This document shows, piece by piece, positions 23,085-32,574 of a stretch of DNA of 44,688 nucleotides (positions are counted from its first letter, which is position 1; each line of letters opens with the position of its first letter). Under the pieces are notes generated by a model. The model was given only the letters and a program-made list of their open reading frames with translations. It was not told where the DNA came from and made no database searches. Source of the DNA: Pontibacter qinzhouensis (GTDB taxonomy: Bacteria > Bacteroidota > Bacteroidia > Cytophagales > Hymenobacteraceae); the NCBI RefSeq assembly GCF_008017455.1, contig NZ_VRTY01000049.1, forward strand, positions 1-44,688. The letters run 5' to 3'. The translations under genes were made by a program, and so were the position numbers.

Positions 23085-23552
23085 ATGAACTTCCTGTCTG
23101 GCGAATATGAATGCAAGATTGATCCGAAGGGAAGGTTGGTTTTACCTGCAAAGATAAAAGCCAACTTGCCGGAGGCTTCTGGCAATCATGTCGTGCTGAT
23201 GCGAGGGTTTGAGCCTTGTTTGGTGCTATATCCGAAGGTAGAATGGAAGTCTATTTATGATAAAGTGGCCGGGCTGAATGAGTTTAATGAGGAGTACCGC
23301 CATTTTCAGCGTAATTTTTTCCGTGGTAACACCGAGATTGAGCTGGATGGTACAGGTCGTTTTATTTTACCACGCACTATGGCTCGTTTTGCCGAATTAG
23401 ACAAAGAGGCTATTGTGGTGGGGCTCGGCAACAGGGTGGAGATCTGGAACCCCAACAAGTACGAGGAGTTCCTGATCAAGGACCAGCAAAGTTTTTCACA
23501 GCTTGCCCAGAAATTTTTGGGTGACAAGCCAGCAGAGGAGGCACCGATTTAA
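23085..23552 (+). CDS. mraZ: Division/cell wall cluster regulator MraZ
   Basis: This 155-residue protein has two SpoVT-AbrB domains with the paired signatures DPKGRLVLPAKI (from about residue 17) and DGTGRFILPRTM (from about residue 88). MraZ forms a ring-shaped DNA-binding oligomer and represses the dcw operon in other bacteria. Here it is first in the operon, behind GTGG repeats of MraZ type. Its TAA stop shares one base with the rsmH ATG. Confidence 0.92.
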   Translation: MNFLSGEYECKIDPKGRLVLPAKIKANLPEASGNHVVLMRGFEPCLVLYPKVEWKSIYDKVAGLNEFNEEYRHFQRNFFRGNTEIELDGTGRFILPRTMARFAELDKEAIVVGLGNRVEIWNPNKYEEFLIKDQQSFSQLAQKFLGDKPAEEAPI

Positions 23553-24466
23553 TGGAGTACCATCGTCCGGTTTTATTAGAGGAGTCGGTAGATGCCCTGG
23601 CAATTAAGCCGGATGGCGTTTATGTGGATGTGACATTTGGCGGAGGCGGACATTCGTCTCTCATTCTGAGTAAGCTGACAACCGGTAAGCTGTTTTCTTT
23701 CGATCAGGACCGCGATGCGGAGCAGCAGGCAAAGAAGATTGACCATCCGGGATTCAACTTTATAAAGGCCAACTTCAGGGATTTGAAAAAGTACCTGCGG
23801 TTGCACCGGGTAAAGCAGATAGATGGTTTGCTGGCCGATTTAGGAGTTTCGTCGCACCAGTTCAATGTGCCGGAGCGTGGTTTTTCTACCCGCTTTGAAG
23901 GTCCGCTGGATATGCGCATGGACCCACAGGCAACTTTGTCGGCAAAAGAGGTGGTGGCTACTTATTCGGAAGAGCAACTGCATAGGATTTTTGGCATTTA
24001 TGGCGAAGTGAAAAACGCCAAAACGCTGGCCCGTCTGATTGTGGAGCGCCGTATGCGCAACCCGATCGAAACGATCAGTGATTTTAAGCAGGCTATTAGT
24101 TCCTGCACCCCAAAAGGGAAAGAGAACAAATACCTGGCGCAGGTTTTTCAGGCCTTGCGCATTGAGGTGAACGACGAGCTAAAGGCACTGGAGGAGATGT
24201 TGGAGCAGACGGCGGAGCTGTTAAGCCCGGGAGGACGATTGGTAGCAATATCTTACCACTCGCTCGAAGACAGGTTGGTGAAAAACTTTATTGCGAAAGG
24301 TAAGTTTTTCGGAGAGGTGGAGAAAGATCTGTTTGGAAATGAAATAAAGCCGCTAGAAGCAATAAGTCGAAAACCAATTACGCCAACCGAGCAGGAGTTG
24401 TTAATAAACAGCCGCTCCAGAAGCGCCAAACTTAGAATCGCCGGAAAAAAGGAAGTGAATGATTAA
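23552..24466 (+). CDS. rsmH: 16S rRNA (cytosine(1402)-N(4))-methyltransferase RsmH
   Basis: This 304-residue SAM-dependent methyltransferase (MraW) modifies C1402 in the decoding centre of 16S rRNA. The SAM motif FGGGGHSSLIL is near residues 29-39; DGLLADLGVSSHQ and the late SYHSLEDRLVKNF are family signatures. Length is normal. It overlaps mraZ by one base. It has the conserved second place in the dcw cluster, although its job is in ribosome maturation. Confidence 0.93.
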   Translation: MEYHRPVLLEESVDALAIKPDGVYVDVTFGGGGHSSLILSKLTTGKLFSFDQDRDAEQQAKKIDHPGFNFIKANFRDLKKYLRLHRVKQIDGLLADLGVSSHQFNVPERGFSTRFEGPLDMRMDPQATLSAKEVVATYSEEQLHRIFGIYGEVKNAKTLARLIVERRMRNPIETISDFKQAISSCTPKGKENKYLAQVFQALRIEVNDELKALEEMLEQTAELLSPGGRLVAISYHSLEDRLVKNFIAKGKFFGEVEKDLFGNEIKPLEAISRKPITPTEQELLINSRSRSAKLRIAGKKEVND

Positions 24467-24520
24467 ATAAATTAAGCTGCAGCAGCAGTAAGTATCTAGC
24501 AAAAAAGTTAAATATCGACT

Positions 24521-24958
24521 ATGGCTTCTAACCTTATGACAAAGAAACCACGTGTGCCTAAAGCAAACAAGGCGCGCATGAGGGCAGAGGAAGCACCCCA
24601 GGAGCCAGTGGCGCCAAAGGGGTCGGGTTTTAATCTTTTTAAACTGCTGGAAAAATATACCAATGTCGATTTCCTGTTTGAGGAAGGGGTTCCGCTCCGG
24701 TACCTGCCGCACGTGCTCTTCCTGACCGGCATTACGCTTTTCTATATCGGCAATACCCACTACGCCGAAAAGATCATCAGAAAAATAGATAAAATAAAAG
24801 TAGAGACCGAAGACCTGCGTGCCGATTATACCACGCTGAAGTCGGACTACATGGAGGCCAGCAAGCAGTCTGTTGTGGCCTCTAATGTTGCGCCTTTGGG
24901 TTTACTCGAAAGTTCCTCACCACCTTACCAAGTAGAAGTAGCGCCAGATGAATATTAA
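24521..24958 (+). CDS. ftsL: FtsL-like division protein
   Basis: This 145-residue single-pass protein has a basic cytoplasmic tail, one transmembrane segment (about residues 65-83, LPHVLFLTGITLFYIG) and an extracytoplasmic coiled-coil (about 88-120). In Bacteroidota this protein lies between rsmH and ftsI and takes the place of FtsL in the FtsQLB complex. Sequence likeness to proteobacterial FtsL is weak, so the call rests on topology and position. It overlaps ftsI by 11 bases. The long disordered N-terminal tail (about 60 residues, Pro/Lys-rich) is a Bacteroidota trait. Confidence 0.72.
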   Translation: MASNLMTKKPRVPKANKARMRAEEAPQEPVAPKGSGFNLFKLLEKYTNVDFLFEEGVPLRYLPHVLFLTGITLFYIGNTHYAEKIIRKIDKIKVETEDLRADYTTLKSDYMEASKQSVVASNVAPLGLLESSSPPYQVEVAPDEY

Positions 24959-27062
24959 GAAATCCATACTCGTTCGGGTAAGGGTAGCTTTTTTGGCTAT
25001 CTGTTTGTTTGCGTGCGCTATTGTTTACAAAATCGTGCATATCCAGTTTCTGGATAAAACCAACTGGAAAGCCATTTCGAAGGAGCGGCGCGTGCGTTAT
25101 CAGCCAGTTTATGCCACCCGGGGTAATATCTACTCCGACAACGATGTGTCGTCGGGCAACGAAAGTATTCTGGCAACCTCGCTTCCTTTTTACCGCGTGG
25201 CTTTTGACCCCACCATTGCCGAAACGCAGGTGTTTAATGCAGGCGTAGACTCTTTGGCAATGCTACTGGCCCGCTTCTACGGCGATAAATCAGAGGACCA
25301 CTACCGTCGCAGGATCAAGAATGCCCGCACCAACGGCCGCAGGTATATCCGACTGAACAGCAGACAGATAAATTACCAGGATAAAAAAATGATGGCGCAG
25401 TGGCCGATCTTCAGGGCTGGCAAGAACAGGGGAGGCGTAATTTTCGAGAAAGTAGAGAAGCGCTTTAAACCGTTTGGTTTACTGGCAGAACGCACCATCG
25501 GGTTTGTAAACGTCGATAAAAACGGTGCCGGCCTTGAGTTCAGCTTTAATGATAACCTTTCTGGGACCGATGGTGAAGCACTTTTTGAGCGCATTGCCGG
25601 AGGTAACAAACCTATCTACGATGGTACTGAAGTAAAACCACAGCACGGCTACGACATTAAAACCACCATCGACATTAACTTGCAGGATGTTGCCGAAAAT
25701 GCACTGTATAAAGCACTTGCTAAAACAGATGCAGATTACGGCTGCGTGATTATGATGGAGGTGAAGACGGGCGAGATAAAAGCCATTGCCAACCTGGGCA
25801 AAACAAAAGGCGGCTATATAGAAGACTATAACTATGCTGTAGGCAACCAGGGTCGCACCGAGCCAGGTTCCACCTTTAAGCTGGCCTCTATGATGGCGCT
25901 TTTCGAGCACACCAACGTAAAGCTATCCGACTCAGTAGATACTGGCCATGGCTCCTTCAGAATAAAAGGCAGGACCATGACCGACTCCAAGATTGGCGGC
26001 TATGGCAAAATAACTGTGCAGGAGGTTTTCGAGAAATCATCAAACATCGGGGTAGCCAAGCTGACAGAAGAATATTTCGGCAATAACCCTAAAGCCTTCA
26101 CAGATTACCTGAACAGGTTTGGACTGGGCAGCACACTTGGTTTTCAGATGGATGGGGAAGCTCGGCCTTACCTGAAGAGCCCGCAGGACAGGAGCTGGAG
26201 CGCTACCTCGCTCGCCTCTATGTCTATTGGCTACGAGCTGAAGCTGTCTCCGTTGCAGACGCTGGCTTTCTATAATGCTGTGGCAAACAACGGCGTAAAA
26301 ATTCAGCCTATTATTGTAAAAGAAATCAGAAAGACAGATAACGTTATCCAGACTTTCCAGACACGGGTGCTGGACGAAAAGATATGTTCTGACGAGACAC
26401 TAAAGAAACTGCGTGCCATGATGGAAGGTGTCGTAGAGCATGGTACAGCCAAAAACATCAGAAGCAACGATTACAAGGTAGCAGGCAAAACCGGAACAGC
26501 CCGAAAAGTAAAGAATGGCAAGTACGTGAAAACCTACTCCACCTCTTTTGTAGGCTACTTCCCGGCCGATAACCCGAAATACAGCTGCATCGTTATCATC
26601 GACTCACCAAGAGGTGTGAATGTGTATGGAGGCGATGTAGCAGCACCAGTTTTTAAAGAACTGGCTGATAAAGCCTATGCCCGCGACCTTGCTATGCACA
26701 AGCCACTGCTGGCGCGCGTGGTGCCAAATAAGGAAAGTATGCCCGATATCAGGTCTGGGAGTCTCGATGACCTGAGCCTGATCTGTAACAAAATCGGCAT
26801 CAGTAGCCATTCTAAGTCACCGGATGAAGACTGGGTGCACGTGGAACCGCAAAAGCGCTCGCTAGTTTTTAAGCCCAACCCGGTGAATGATGCGATTGTG
26901 CCTGATGTAACAGGTATGACCTTGCGCGACGCACTTTTTATACTGGAAAACCAGCGCTTGCGCGTGAAGGTGGAAGGAACCGGCAAACGGGTGCAGCGAC
27001 AGTCGCTGGCTCCGGGTGCCACCATAGAGAAAGAGGGCCAGATAATTTTAGTTTTAAGCTGA
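24948..27062 (+). CDS. ftsI: Penicillin-binding protein, FtsI-type septal transpeptidase with PASTA domain
   Basis: This 704-residue class B penicillin-binding protein cross-links septal peptidoglycan with FtsW. It has an N-terminal membrane anchor (about residues 11-28), a dimerisation domain and a transpeptidase domain. The active-site serine is Ser308 (STFK), SxN is at 364-366 and KTG at 514-516. A C-terminal PASTA domain (about 642-704, from VPDVTGMTLRDAL) may sense wall fragments or stabilise the protein. It overlaps ftsL by 11 bases and murE by 1. Length and PASTA tail match Bacteroidota FtsI. Confidence 0.92.
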   Translation: MNIKKSILVRVRVAFLAICLFACAIVYKIVHIQFLDKTNWKAISKERRVRYQPVYATRGNIYSDNDVSSGNESILATSLPFYRVAFDPTIAETQVFNAGVDSLAMLLARFYGDKSEDHYRRRIKNARTNGRRYIRLNSRQINYQDKKMMAQWPIFRAGKNRGGVIFEKVEKRFKPFGLLAERTIGFVNVDKNGAGLEFSFNDNLSGTDGEALFERIAGGNKPIYDGTEVKPQHGYDIKTTIDINLQDVAENALYKALAKTDADYGCVIMMEVKTGEIKAIANLGKTKGGYIEDYNYAVGNQGRTEPGSTFKLASMMALFEHTNVKLSDSVDTGHGSFRIKGRTMTDSKIGGYGKITVQEVFEKSSNIGVAKLTEEYFGNNPKAFTDYLNRFGLGSTLGFQMDGEARPYLKSPQDRSWSATSLASMSIGYELKLSPLQTLAFYNAVANNGVKIQPIIVKEIRKTDNVIQTFQTRVLDEKICSDETLKKLRAMMEGVVEHGTAKNIRSNDYKVAGKTGTARKVKNGKYVKTYSTSFVGYFPADNPKYSCIVIIDSPRGVNVYGGDVAAPVFKELADKAYARDLAMHKPLLARVVPNKESMPDIRSGSLDDLSLICNKIGISSHSKSPDEDWVHVEPQKRSLVFKPNPVNDAIVPDVTGMTLRDALFILENQRLRVKVEGTGKRVQRQSLAPGATIEKEGQIILVLS

Positions 27063-28525
27063 TGAAGTTGTTACGAGACATACTAGCGCATGTGCAGGCC
27101 CTTGAATCAAGAGGGCCTCTCGACGTTATGGTGGAGGGAATTTCCTTCGACTCACGGCAGGTGCGTGCGGGTGTGTTGTTCGTGGCAGTTCAGGGTGTGC
27201 AGTCTGATGGGCACGACTTTATAGCCAAAGCAGTGGAGGCAAAGGCAACAGCCATTGTGTGCGAGGTTTTGCCGGAGCAACTGACTTCGGATACGACATA
27301 CGTGCTGGTGAAGGACTCGGCAAAGGCACTAGGGCAGATGGCTTCAGTGTTCCATGATCATCCTTCTGAAAAGCTAAAACTGATAGGTGTAACCGGTACA
27401 AACGGTAAAACCACGTCGGTTACATTGCTGCACAAGCTGTTCCGGGAATTAGGCTACCATGTGGGGTTGCTCTCTACAGTGCAGAACCAGATAGATGAAA
27501 CAGTATTGCCTGCCTCACATACCACGCCAGATGCTGTGTCGCTTAACGCACTGCTCCACCAGATGGTGAAAGCAGGCTGCGCTTATTGTTTTATGGAAGT
27601 CAGCTCCCATGCCATGGTACAGCAGCGGGTGGCCGGGTTACAGTTTGCAGGCGGTGTGTTTACCAACATTACCCACGACCACCTCGACTACCACAAAACC
27701 TTCGACGAATATATCAGAGCTAAAAAGCTTTTCTTTGATGGGTTGCCAGCCGGCGCTTTTGCCCTTATCAACAGCGACGACAAGCGCGGTGCTGTTATGG
27801 TGCAGAACACGAAAGCAGAGGTGCATTTTTACTCCTTAAGAAGAGCAACAGAGTTTAAAGCGAAAGTAATTGACAATACCCTGCAGGGGCTGCACCTGGA
27901 GGTAGACGGGCACGAGATCTGGTGCAAACTTATCGGCTTGTTTAATGCCTACAACCTGCTGAGTGCCTATGCGGTAGCTGTATTGCTGGAGGAAGATCCG
28001 GTGGAGTCCTTAACGGTACTCTCCAGCCTGAACTCCGCCTCCGGCCGGTTCGAGTACATCGTCTCCGATACCCAGATCACCGGAATCGTAGACTATGCCC
28101 ACACACCAGATGCGCTGGAGAATGTACTGAACACCATTCAGCAGATCCGGAACCCGAACCAGCAGGTAATTACGGTGGTGGGATGTGGTGGCAACCGCGA
28201 TGCAGCCAAACGCCCGCTGATGGCCGACCTGGCTTGCCGCTTAAGCGATAAGGTGGTACTTACATCCGATAACCCGCGCTTCGAGGAGCCACAGGCCATA
28301 CTGGAGGAGATGCAGAAAGGCGTAAGGCCCATCGATTACAAAAAAACGCTTTCGGTGCTCGATAGGAGGGAGGCAATCAGAACGGCCTGCATGCTGGCCT
28401 CCACACACGATATAATATTGGTGGCAGGCAAAGGGCACGAGACTTACCAGGAGGTAAAGGGGGTAAAGCACCCATTCGATGATAAGCAGGTACTGCAGGA
28501 AACGTTTCAGCAATTAGGAAAATAG
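27062..28525 (+). CDS. murE: UDP-MurNAc-tripeptide ligase MurE (meso-DAP type)
   Basis: This 487-residue ATP-dependent ligase adds the third residue to the peptidoglycan stem peptide. The P-loop GVTGTNGKTTSV is near residues 109-120. The substrate motif DNPR at 403-406 marks specificity for meso-diaminopimelate, so the cell wall should be DAP type. The start codon overlaps the ftsI stop. The next ligase, murF, is not in this cluster and must be elsewhere. Confidence 0.93.
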   Translation: MKLLRDILAHVQALESRGPLDVMVEGISFDSRQVRAGVLFVAVQGVQSDGHDFIAKAVEAKATAIVCEVLPEQLTSDTTYVLVKDSAKALGQMASVFHDHPSEKLKLIGVTGTNGKTTSVTLLHKLFRELGYHVGLLSTVQNQIDETVLPASHTTPDAVSLNALLHQMVKAGCAYCFMEVSSHAMVQQRVAGLQFAGGVFTNITHDHLDYHKTFDEYIRAKKLFFDGLPAGAFALINSDDKRGAVMVQNTKAEVHFYSLRRATEFKAKVIDNTLQGLHLEVDGHEIWCKLIGLFNAYNLLSAYAVAVLLEEDPVESLTVLSSLNSASGRFEYIVSDTQITGIVDYAHTPDALENVLNTIQQIRNPNQQVITVVGCGGNRDAAKRPLMADLACRLSDKVVLTSDNPRFEEPQAILEEMQKGVRPIDYKKTLSVLDRREAIRTACMLASTHDIILVAGKGHETYQEVKGVKHPFDDKQVLQETFQQLGK

Positions 28526-28564
28526 ACAACCAAAACAAACTAAAGCAACACCCAACACAATTAC

Positions 28565-29785
28565 ATGCTCTATCACCTCTTTACATACCTCGATCGTGAG
28601 TTTGATGTCCTGGGAGCCGGTGTGTTCCAGTACATATCCTTCAGGGCGGGTATGGCGACTCTTGTGTCTTTATTGATTGCCATGATCTTTGGTGGCAAGC
28701 TCATAAAAGTGCTGCAGCGTAAGCAGGTAGGCGAAAGTATCCGCGACCTGGGCCTGGAAGGGCAGCTGGAAAAGAAGGGAACACCTACTATGGGTGGCCT
28801 TATTATTCTGCTGGCTATTCTGGTGCCGACCCTGCTCTTTGCCCGGCTCGATAATGTATACATCCTGCTGATGCTGGTTTCTACAGTGTGGCTCGGCCTT
28901 ATCGGGTTCCTGGACGATTACATCAAAGTTTTCAAGAAAAACAAAGAAGGGCTGGCAGGCAGGTTCAAGATTTTAGGCCAGGTGGGGCTGGGTATTATCG
29001 TGGGGCTTACGCTCTATTTTAACGACGATGTGGTGGTACGGCAGTATATTTTTTCAGATGGAAGTACTTCGGCTGTGAATGCCTCTACCAGGTGGATCGA
29101 TGTGAAGTCGATGATCACGACCATCCCGTTCCGGAAAAACAATGAGCTGGATTACTGCAACCTGTTCTCTTTTGCAGGCCCTGCTTTTCAGGACTGGACG
29201 TGCTACCTCTACATCCCGTTCGTGATACTGGTCATTACAGCAGTATCGAACGGAGCAAACATTACCGATGGTATTGATGGCTTGGCTGCAGGGACATCGG
29301 CTATTATCGGCATGACACTGGCTATTTTTACCTACGTATCGGGTAACACCATTTTTGCTGATTACCTCGACATCATGTTTATTCCGAACTCCGGGGAGCT
29401 GGCTATTTTTTGTCTTGCTTTTGTGGGGGCCTGTGTTGGCTTCCTGTGGTACAACTCGTATCCGGCACAGGTGTTTATGGGCGACACCGGGAGTCTGGCC
29501 ATTGGCGGTATTATAGCGGTACTTTCGCTGATAGTCAGAAAGGAACTGCTGATCCCGATTCTGTGCGGCATCTTCCTGGTAGAGAATCTGTCGGTGATGC
29601 TGCAGGTGAGCTACTTTAAGTACACCAAAAAGAAATACGGCGAGGGGCGGCGCATCTTTAAAATGGCACCGCTGCACCACCATTACCAGAAGCGCGGTTA
29701 CCACGAATCTAAAATAGTGTCGAGGTTCTGGATCATGGGCATTATGCTCGCTATTCTGAGCCTGGCCACCCTGAAACTGAGGTAG
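28565..29785 (+). CDS. mraY: Phospho-MurNAc-pentapeptide transferase MraY
   Basis: This 406-residue polytopic membrane enzyme moves phospho-MurNAc-pentapeptide to undecaprenyl phosphate, forming lipid I. Catalytic motifs are [14 protein letters not shown] (about 118-131) and [12 protein letters not shown] (about 234-245), and the late [13 protein letters not shown] is present. About ten membrane segments are visible. A hydrophilic insert near residues 160-215 makes it longer than the E. coli enzyme (360), as I recall for Bacteroidota. It lies 39 bases after murE. The following gap is unusually long for this cluster. Confidence 0.93.
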   Translation: MLYHLFTYLDREFDVLGAGVFQYISFRAGMATLVSLLIAMIFGGKLIKVLQRKQVGESIRDLGLEGQLEKKGTPTMGGLIILLAILVPTLLFARLDNVYILLMLVSTVWLGLIGFLDDYIKVFKKNKEGLAGRFKILGQVGLGIIVGLTLYFNDDVVVRQYIFSDGSTSAVNASTRWIDVKSMITTIPFRKNNELDYCNLFSFAGPAFQDWTCYLYIPFVILVITAVSNGANITDGIDGLAAGTSAIIGMTLAIFTYVSGNTIFADYLDIMFIPNSGELAIFCLAFVGACVGFLWYNSYPAQVFMGDTGSLAIGGIIAVLSLIVRKELLIPILCGIFLVENLSVMLQVSYFKYTKKKYGEGRRIFKMAPLHHHYQKRGYHESKIVSRFWIMGIMLAILSLATLKLR

Positions 29786-29796
29786 ATAAAGAAGAA

Positions 29797-29853
29797 ACCC
29801 TTGAATAAAAACGGCCTGTTTTCCTTTTGGAGGGCATTTTTATCTGAATAATT
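29797..29853 (-). repeat. 57-bp dispersed element, copy R9
   Basis: Read on the minus strand it begins AATTATTCAGATAAAAA, has the centre CCTCCAAAAGG and ends CAAGGGT. Its variable part pairs AAAAC with GTTTT. It begins 11 bases after the mraY stop. Confidence 0.83.
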
Positions 29854-29937
29854 AACTAAAAAAGAGGCAACGGCAGGAGCAGAGTCCCGTAAAGGCTGAA
29901 TTTCCTGAAAGAACCTGAGCCTCAAAAAATAAGCAGT

Positions 29938-29995
29938 ACCCTTGGCCAATCAGAGCCCTGAAATGCTTTGGAAGGGCAAATTCATTTGAATAATT
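29938..29995 (-). repeat. 57-bp dispersed element, copy R10 (58 bp)
   Basis: Read on the minus strand it begins AATTATTCAAATGAA, has the centre CCTTCCAAAG and ends CCAAGGGT. At 58 bases it is the only copy not exactly 57. It has the same orientation as R9, 84 bases away, and ends 52 bases before murD. Confidence 0.82.
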
Positions 29996-30047
29996 TAAAC
30001 ATGCTGCAGTTGCCGGCATACACCGAACCGAATACTAAAAACGAACT

Positions 30048-31391
30048 ATGAAAATAGCCATACTGGGAGCAGGAGAGAGTGGAGTTGGCGCTGCTATGCT
30101 GGCAAAGGCAAAAGGACTGGACGTGTTTGTGTCGGATATGGGGCAGATCAAGCAGGTGTACAAAGACAAGCTTGCTGCAGCCGATATTCCTTTTGAGGAA
30201 GGCCAGCACTCGGAGGCACGCATTCTGGCGGCAAACGAGATCATAAAAAGCCCTGGCATTCCGGACAAAGCTTCCCTGGTGCAGGAGGCAAAGAAACGCG
30301 GTATTCATGTTATTTCAGAAATAGAGTTTGCCGGGCGCTATACTGATGCCAAATTTATCTGCATTACAGGCACCAATGGCAAAACCACTACCACGCTGCT
30401 CACTTACCACCTGCTCAAGAGCGCCGGCCTGAATGTAGGCCTTGCCGGAAACATAGGAGAGAGCCTGGCGGAGAAAGTAGTGGAGAATAAGTTCGAGTAT
30501 TACGTAGTGGAGCTGAGCAGTTTTCAGCTCGACAACATGTACCAGTTTAAGGCGCACATCGGGGTGCTGCTGAATATTACACCAGATCACCTCGATCGCT
30601 ATGAGTACAGTCTGGAGAAATATGCGGCCTCCAAGTTGCGGGTGGCGCAGAACATGATGGGCTCCGATTTCTTCGTGTTCAATGCCGATGATGCGAACAT
30701 CGCCAGTACTTTTAAGTCTGAAATGTTTGGTGGCACCACGGTTCCTTTTTCCTTACAAGGGGCTGATAATGCGAAAGTGTCTTACCAGGGCAAGGAGGTA
30801 AAAGTAGGGATGCAATTTTACGAAGGCACCATCGATACTTCGGCCTCGCCGCTTATTGGCAAGCACAACCAGTACAACACCATGGCCGCTGTAACGGTAG
30901 CCAAGCTACTGGGGCTGGAAGATGAGCAGATAGCAACTGCACTTGGCACGTTCAGAAATGCCGAGCACCGCTTGCAGGAAGTAGGCGTGGCAAAAGAAGT
31001 AACTTATATAAACGACTCCAAAGCGACCAACGTGGAAGCGGTGTGGTATGCGCTGGAAGGCATAAAAAAGCCTATTATCTGGATTGCAGGCGGCGTAGAC
31101 AAAGGCAACGATTATAGTGTGCTGCAGGAGCTGGCCAAAGAGAAGGTGAAAGTGCTCATCTGCCTGGGCCTCGATAATGCCAAGCTGCAGGAGTCATTTA
31201 AGAGAATAGTGCCGGTTATGGCCGAAACCACCTCCATCGAGTATGCTGTGCGCTTAAGTCGCTCACTGGCCGAGCCCGGAGATGTGGTGCTGCTTTCGCC
31301 GGCCTGTGCCAGCTTCGATTTATTTAACAATTACGAACACAGGGGGCAGCGATTTAAAGAGGCTGTGGAGAAAATAGTATTGAAAAAGTAG
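30048..31391 (+). CDS. murD: UDP-MurNAc-L-alanine:D-glutamate ligase MurD
   Basis: This 447-residue ligase adds D-glutamate to UDP-MurNAc-L-Ala. The N-terminal UDP-binding motif is GAGESGVGAAMLA (residues 7-19), the P-loop is CITGTNGKTTTT (about 105-116) and the late family motif INDSKATN is present. Length is normal. It is separated from mraY by 262 bases holding two 57-bp elements and is followed by ftsW after 28 bases. Confidence 0.93.
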   Translation: MKIAILGAGESGVGAAMLAKAKGLDVFVSDMGQIKQVYKDKLAAADIPFEEGQHSEARILAANEIIKSPGIPDKASLVQEAKKRGIHVISEIEFAGRYTDAKFICITGTNGKTTTTLLTYHLLKSAGLNVGLAGNIGESLAEKVVENKFEYYVVELSSFQLDNMYQFKAHIGVLLNITPDHLDRYEYSLEKYAASKLRVAQNMMGSDFFVFNADDANIASTFKSEMFGGTTVPFSLQGADNAKVSYQGKEVKVGMQFYEGTIDTSASPLIGKHNQYNTMAAVTVAKLLGLEDEQIATALGTFRNAEHRLQEVGVAKEVTYINDSKATNVEAVWYALEGIKKPIIWIAGGVDKGNDYSVLQELAKEKVKVLICLGLDNAKLQESFKRIVPVMAETTSIEYAVRLSRSLAEPGDVVLLSPACASFDLFNNYEHRGQRFKEAVEKIVLKK

Positions 31392-31419
31392 TGCGTTAAC
31401 TTTTAGCCAAAGAGTGGAT

Positions 31420-32574
31420 ATGGTAAAGCAGTGGTTGCAGCAAAACCTGAAAGGCGATGCTGTACTTTGGGGGATAGTATTTTGCTTTTCATTGATAAGC
31501 GTAGCCGTGGTGTATTCATCAACCGGAACGCTGGCGTACAAGCAGCAGGAAGGAAATACAGAATATTACCTGATCCGGCACTCTGCCCTGATTTTAATCG
31601 GCCTGGGCTTTATGTGGGCGGCTCATAAAATTAACTACCGCTACTACTCCAAGCTTTCCTTGCTCGCCCTGATCTTATCAGTACCCTTGCTGATCATTAC
31701 CTATTTCTATGGCTCTAACATAAACGAAGCCTCTCGTTGGTTAACCATTCCGGTTATTAAGCAGACTTTTCAGCCATCCGACTTAGCCAAGCTGGCACTC
31801 ATTTCTTACCTGGCCAGCATGCTCTCGAAGCGGCAGGACAAACTCGACAGCATTAAACACACACTGGGCCCTATTTTCGCCTGGACCATTGCCATTTGCG
31901 GTCTAATTGCCTTATCAAACACTTCTACAGCGGTGCTTCTGTTTATCACATGCCTGTTGCTGATGTTCATTGGCCGTGTTTCGCTTAAGTCGATGACGGT
32001 GGTTGTGATAGCCGGGCTGTTGCTCGGAACCATTGCGCTGGCAGCAGGGCAAAGGATGGGCACTGCTACGAACCGTGTAAAAGACTGGCTCGACCCGACA
32101 GATATTCCATTTCAATTAGAACAATCATACATCGCCATTGCCACAGGTGGCGTGGTAGGTAAAGGACCCGGCAACAGCGACCAGCGCGATATTTTGCCGC
32201 ACCCTTACTCCGATTTTATCTACTCGATTATTGTTGAGGAATATGGCCTGATAGGAGGGGTAAGTGTGCTGCTGCTGTACCTGGCGCTGCTCTACAGGGG
32301 GCTGGTAACGGTAAGTAAAAGTAACGGGGCCTTCGGCGGTTTGCTTTCGGCGGGGCTTAGCTTTAGCCTGGTCATGCAAGGCATGATCAACATGGGAGTA
32401 GCGGTTGGGTTAGGGCCAGTAACTGGTTTGCCGCTGCCACTTCTGAGTATGGGTGGAACTTCACTTATTTTTACTGGTATTTCGCTGGGTGTAATTTTAA
32501 GTGTTAGCCGTGGGGAAAAGGCTATTACGCAGGCAGCCATGAACGAAAACCCTAAGCGACCGGTGAATGCCTGA
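31420..32574 (+). CDS. ftsW: Septal peptidoglycan glycosyltransferase FtsW
   Basis: This SEDS-family membrane protein of 384 residues polymerises lipid II at the division site with FtsI. About ten membrane segments are present. The SEDS pattern is visible in GSNINEASRWL, QPSDLAKLALI, and the late PVTGLPLPLLSMGGTSL. The ATG at 31420 is chosen; GTG at 31414 would add two residues. Its 3' end overlaps the murG start by 8 bases. RodA is the alternative SEDS call, but the place between murD and murG fixes FtsW. Confidence 0.92.
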   Translation: MVKQWLQQNLKGDAVLWGIVFCFSLISVAVVYSSTGTLAYKQQEGNTEYYLIRHSALILIGLGFMWAAHKINYRYYSKLSLLALILSVPLLIITYFYGSNINEASRWLTIPVIKQTFQPSDLAKLALISYLASMLSKRQDKLDSIKHTLGPIFAWTIAICGLIALSNTSTAVLLFITCLLLMFIGRVSLKSMTVVVIAGLLLGTIALAAGQRMGTATNRVKDWLDPTDIPFQLEQSYIAIATGGVVGKGPGNSDQRDILPHPYSDFIYSIIVEEYGLIGGVSVLLLYLALLYRGLVTVSKSNGAFGGLLSAGLSFSLVMQGMINMGVAVGLGPVTGLPLPLLSMGGTSLIFTGISLGVILSVSRGEKAITQAAMNENPKRPVNA

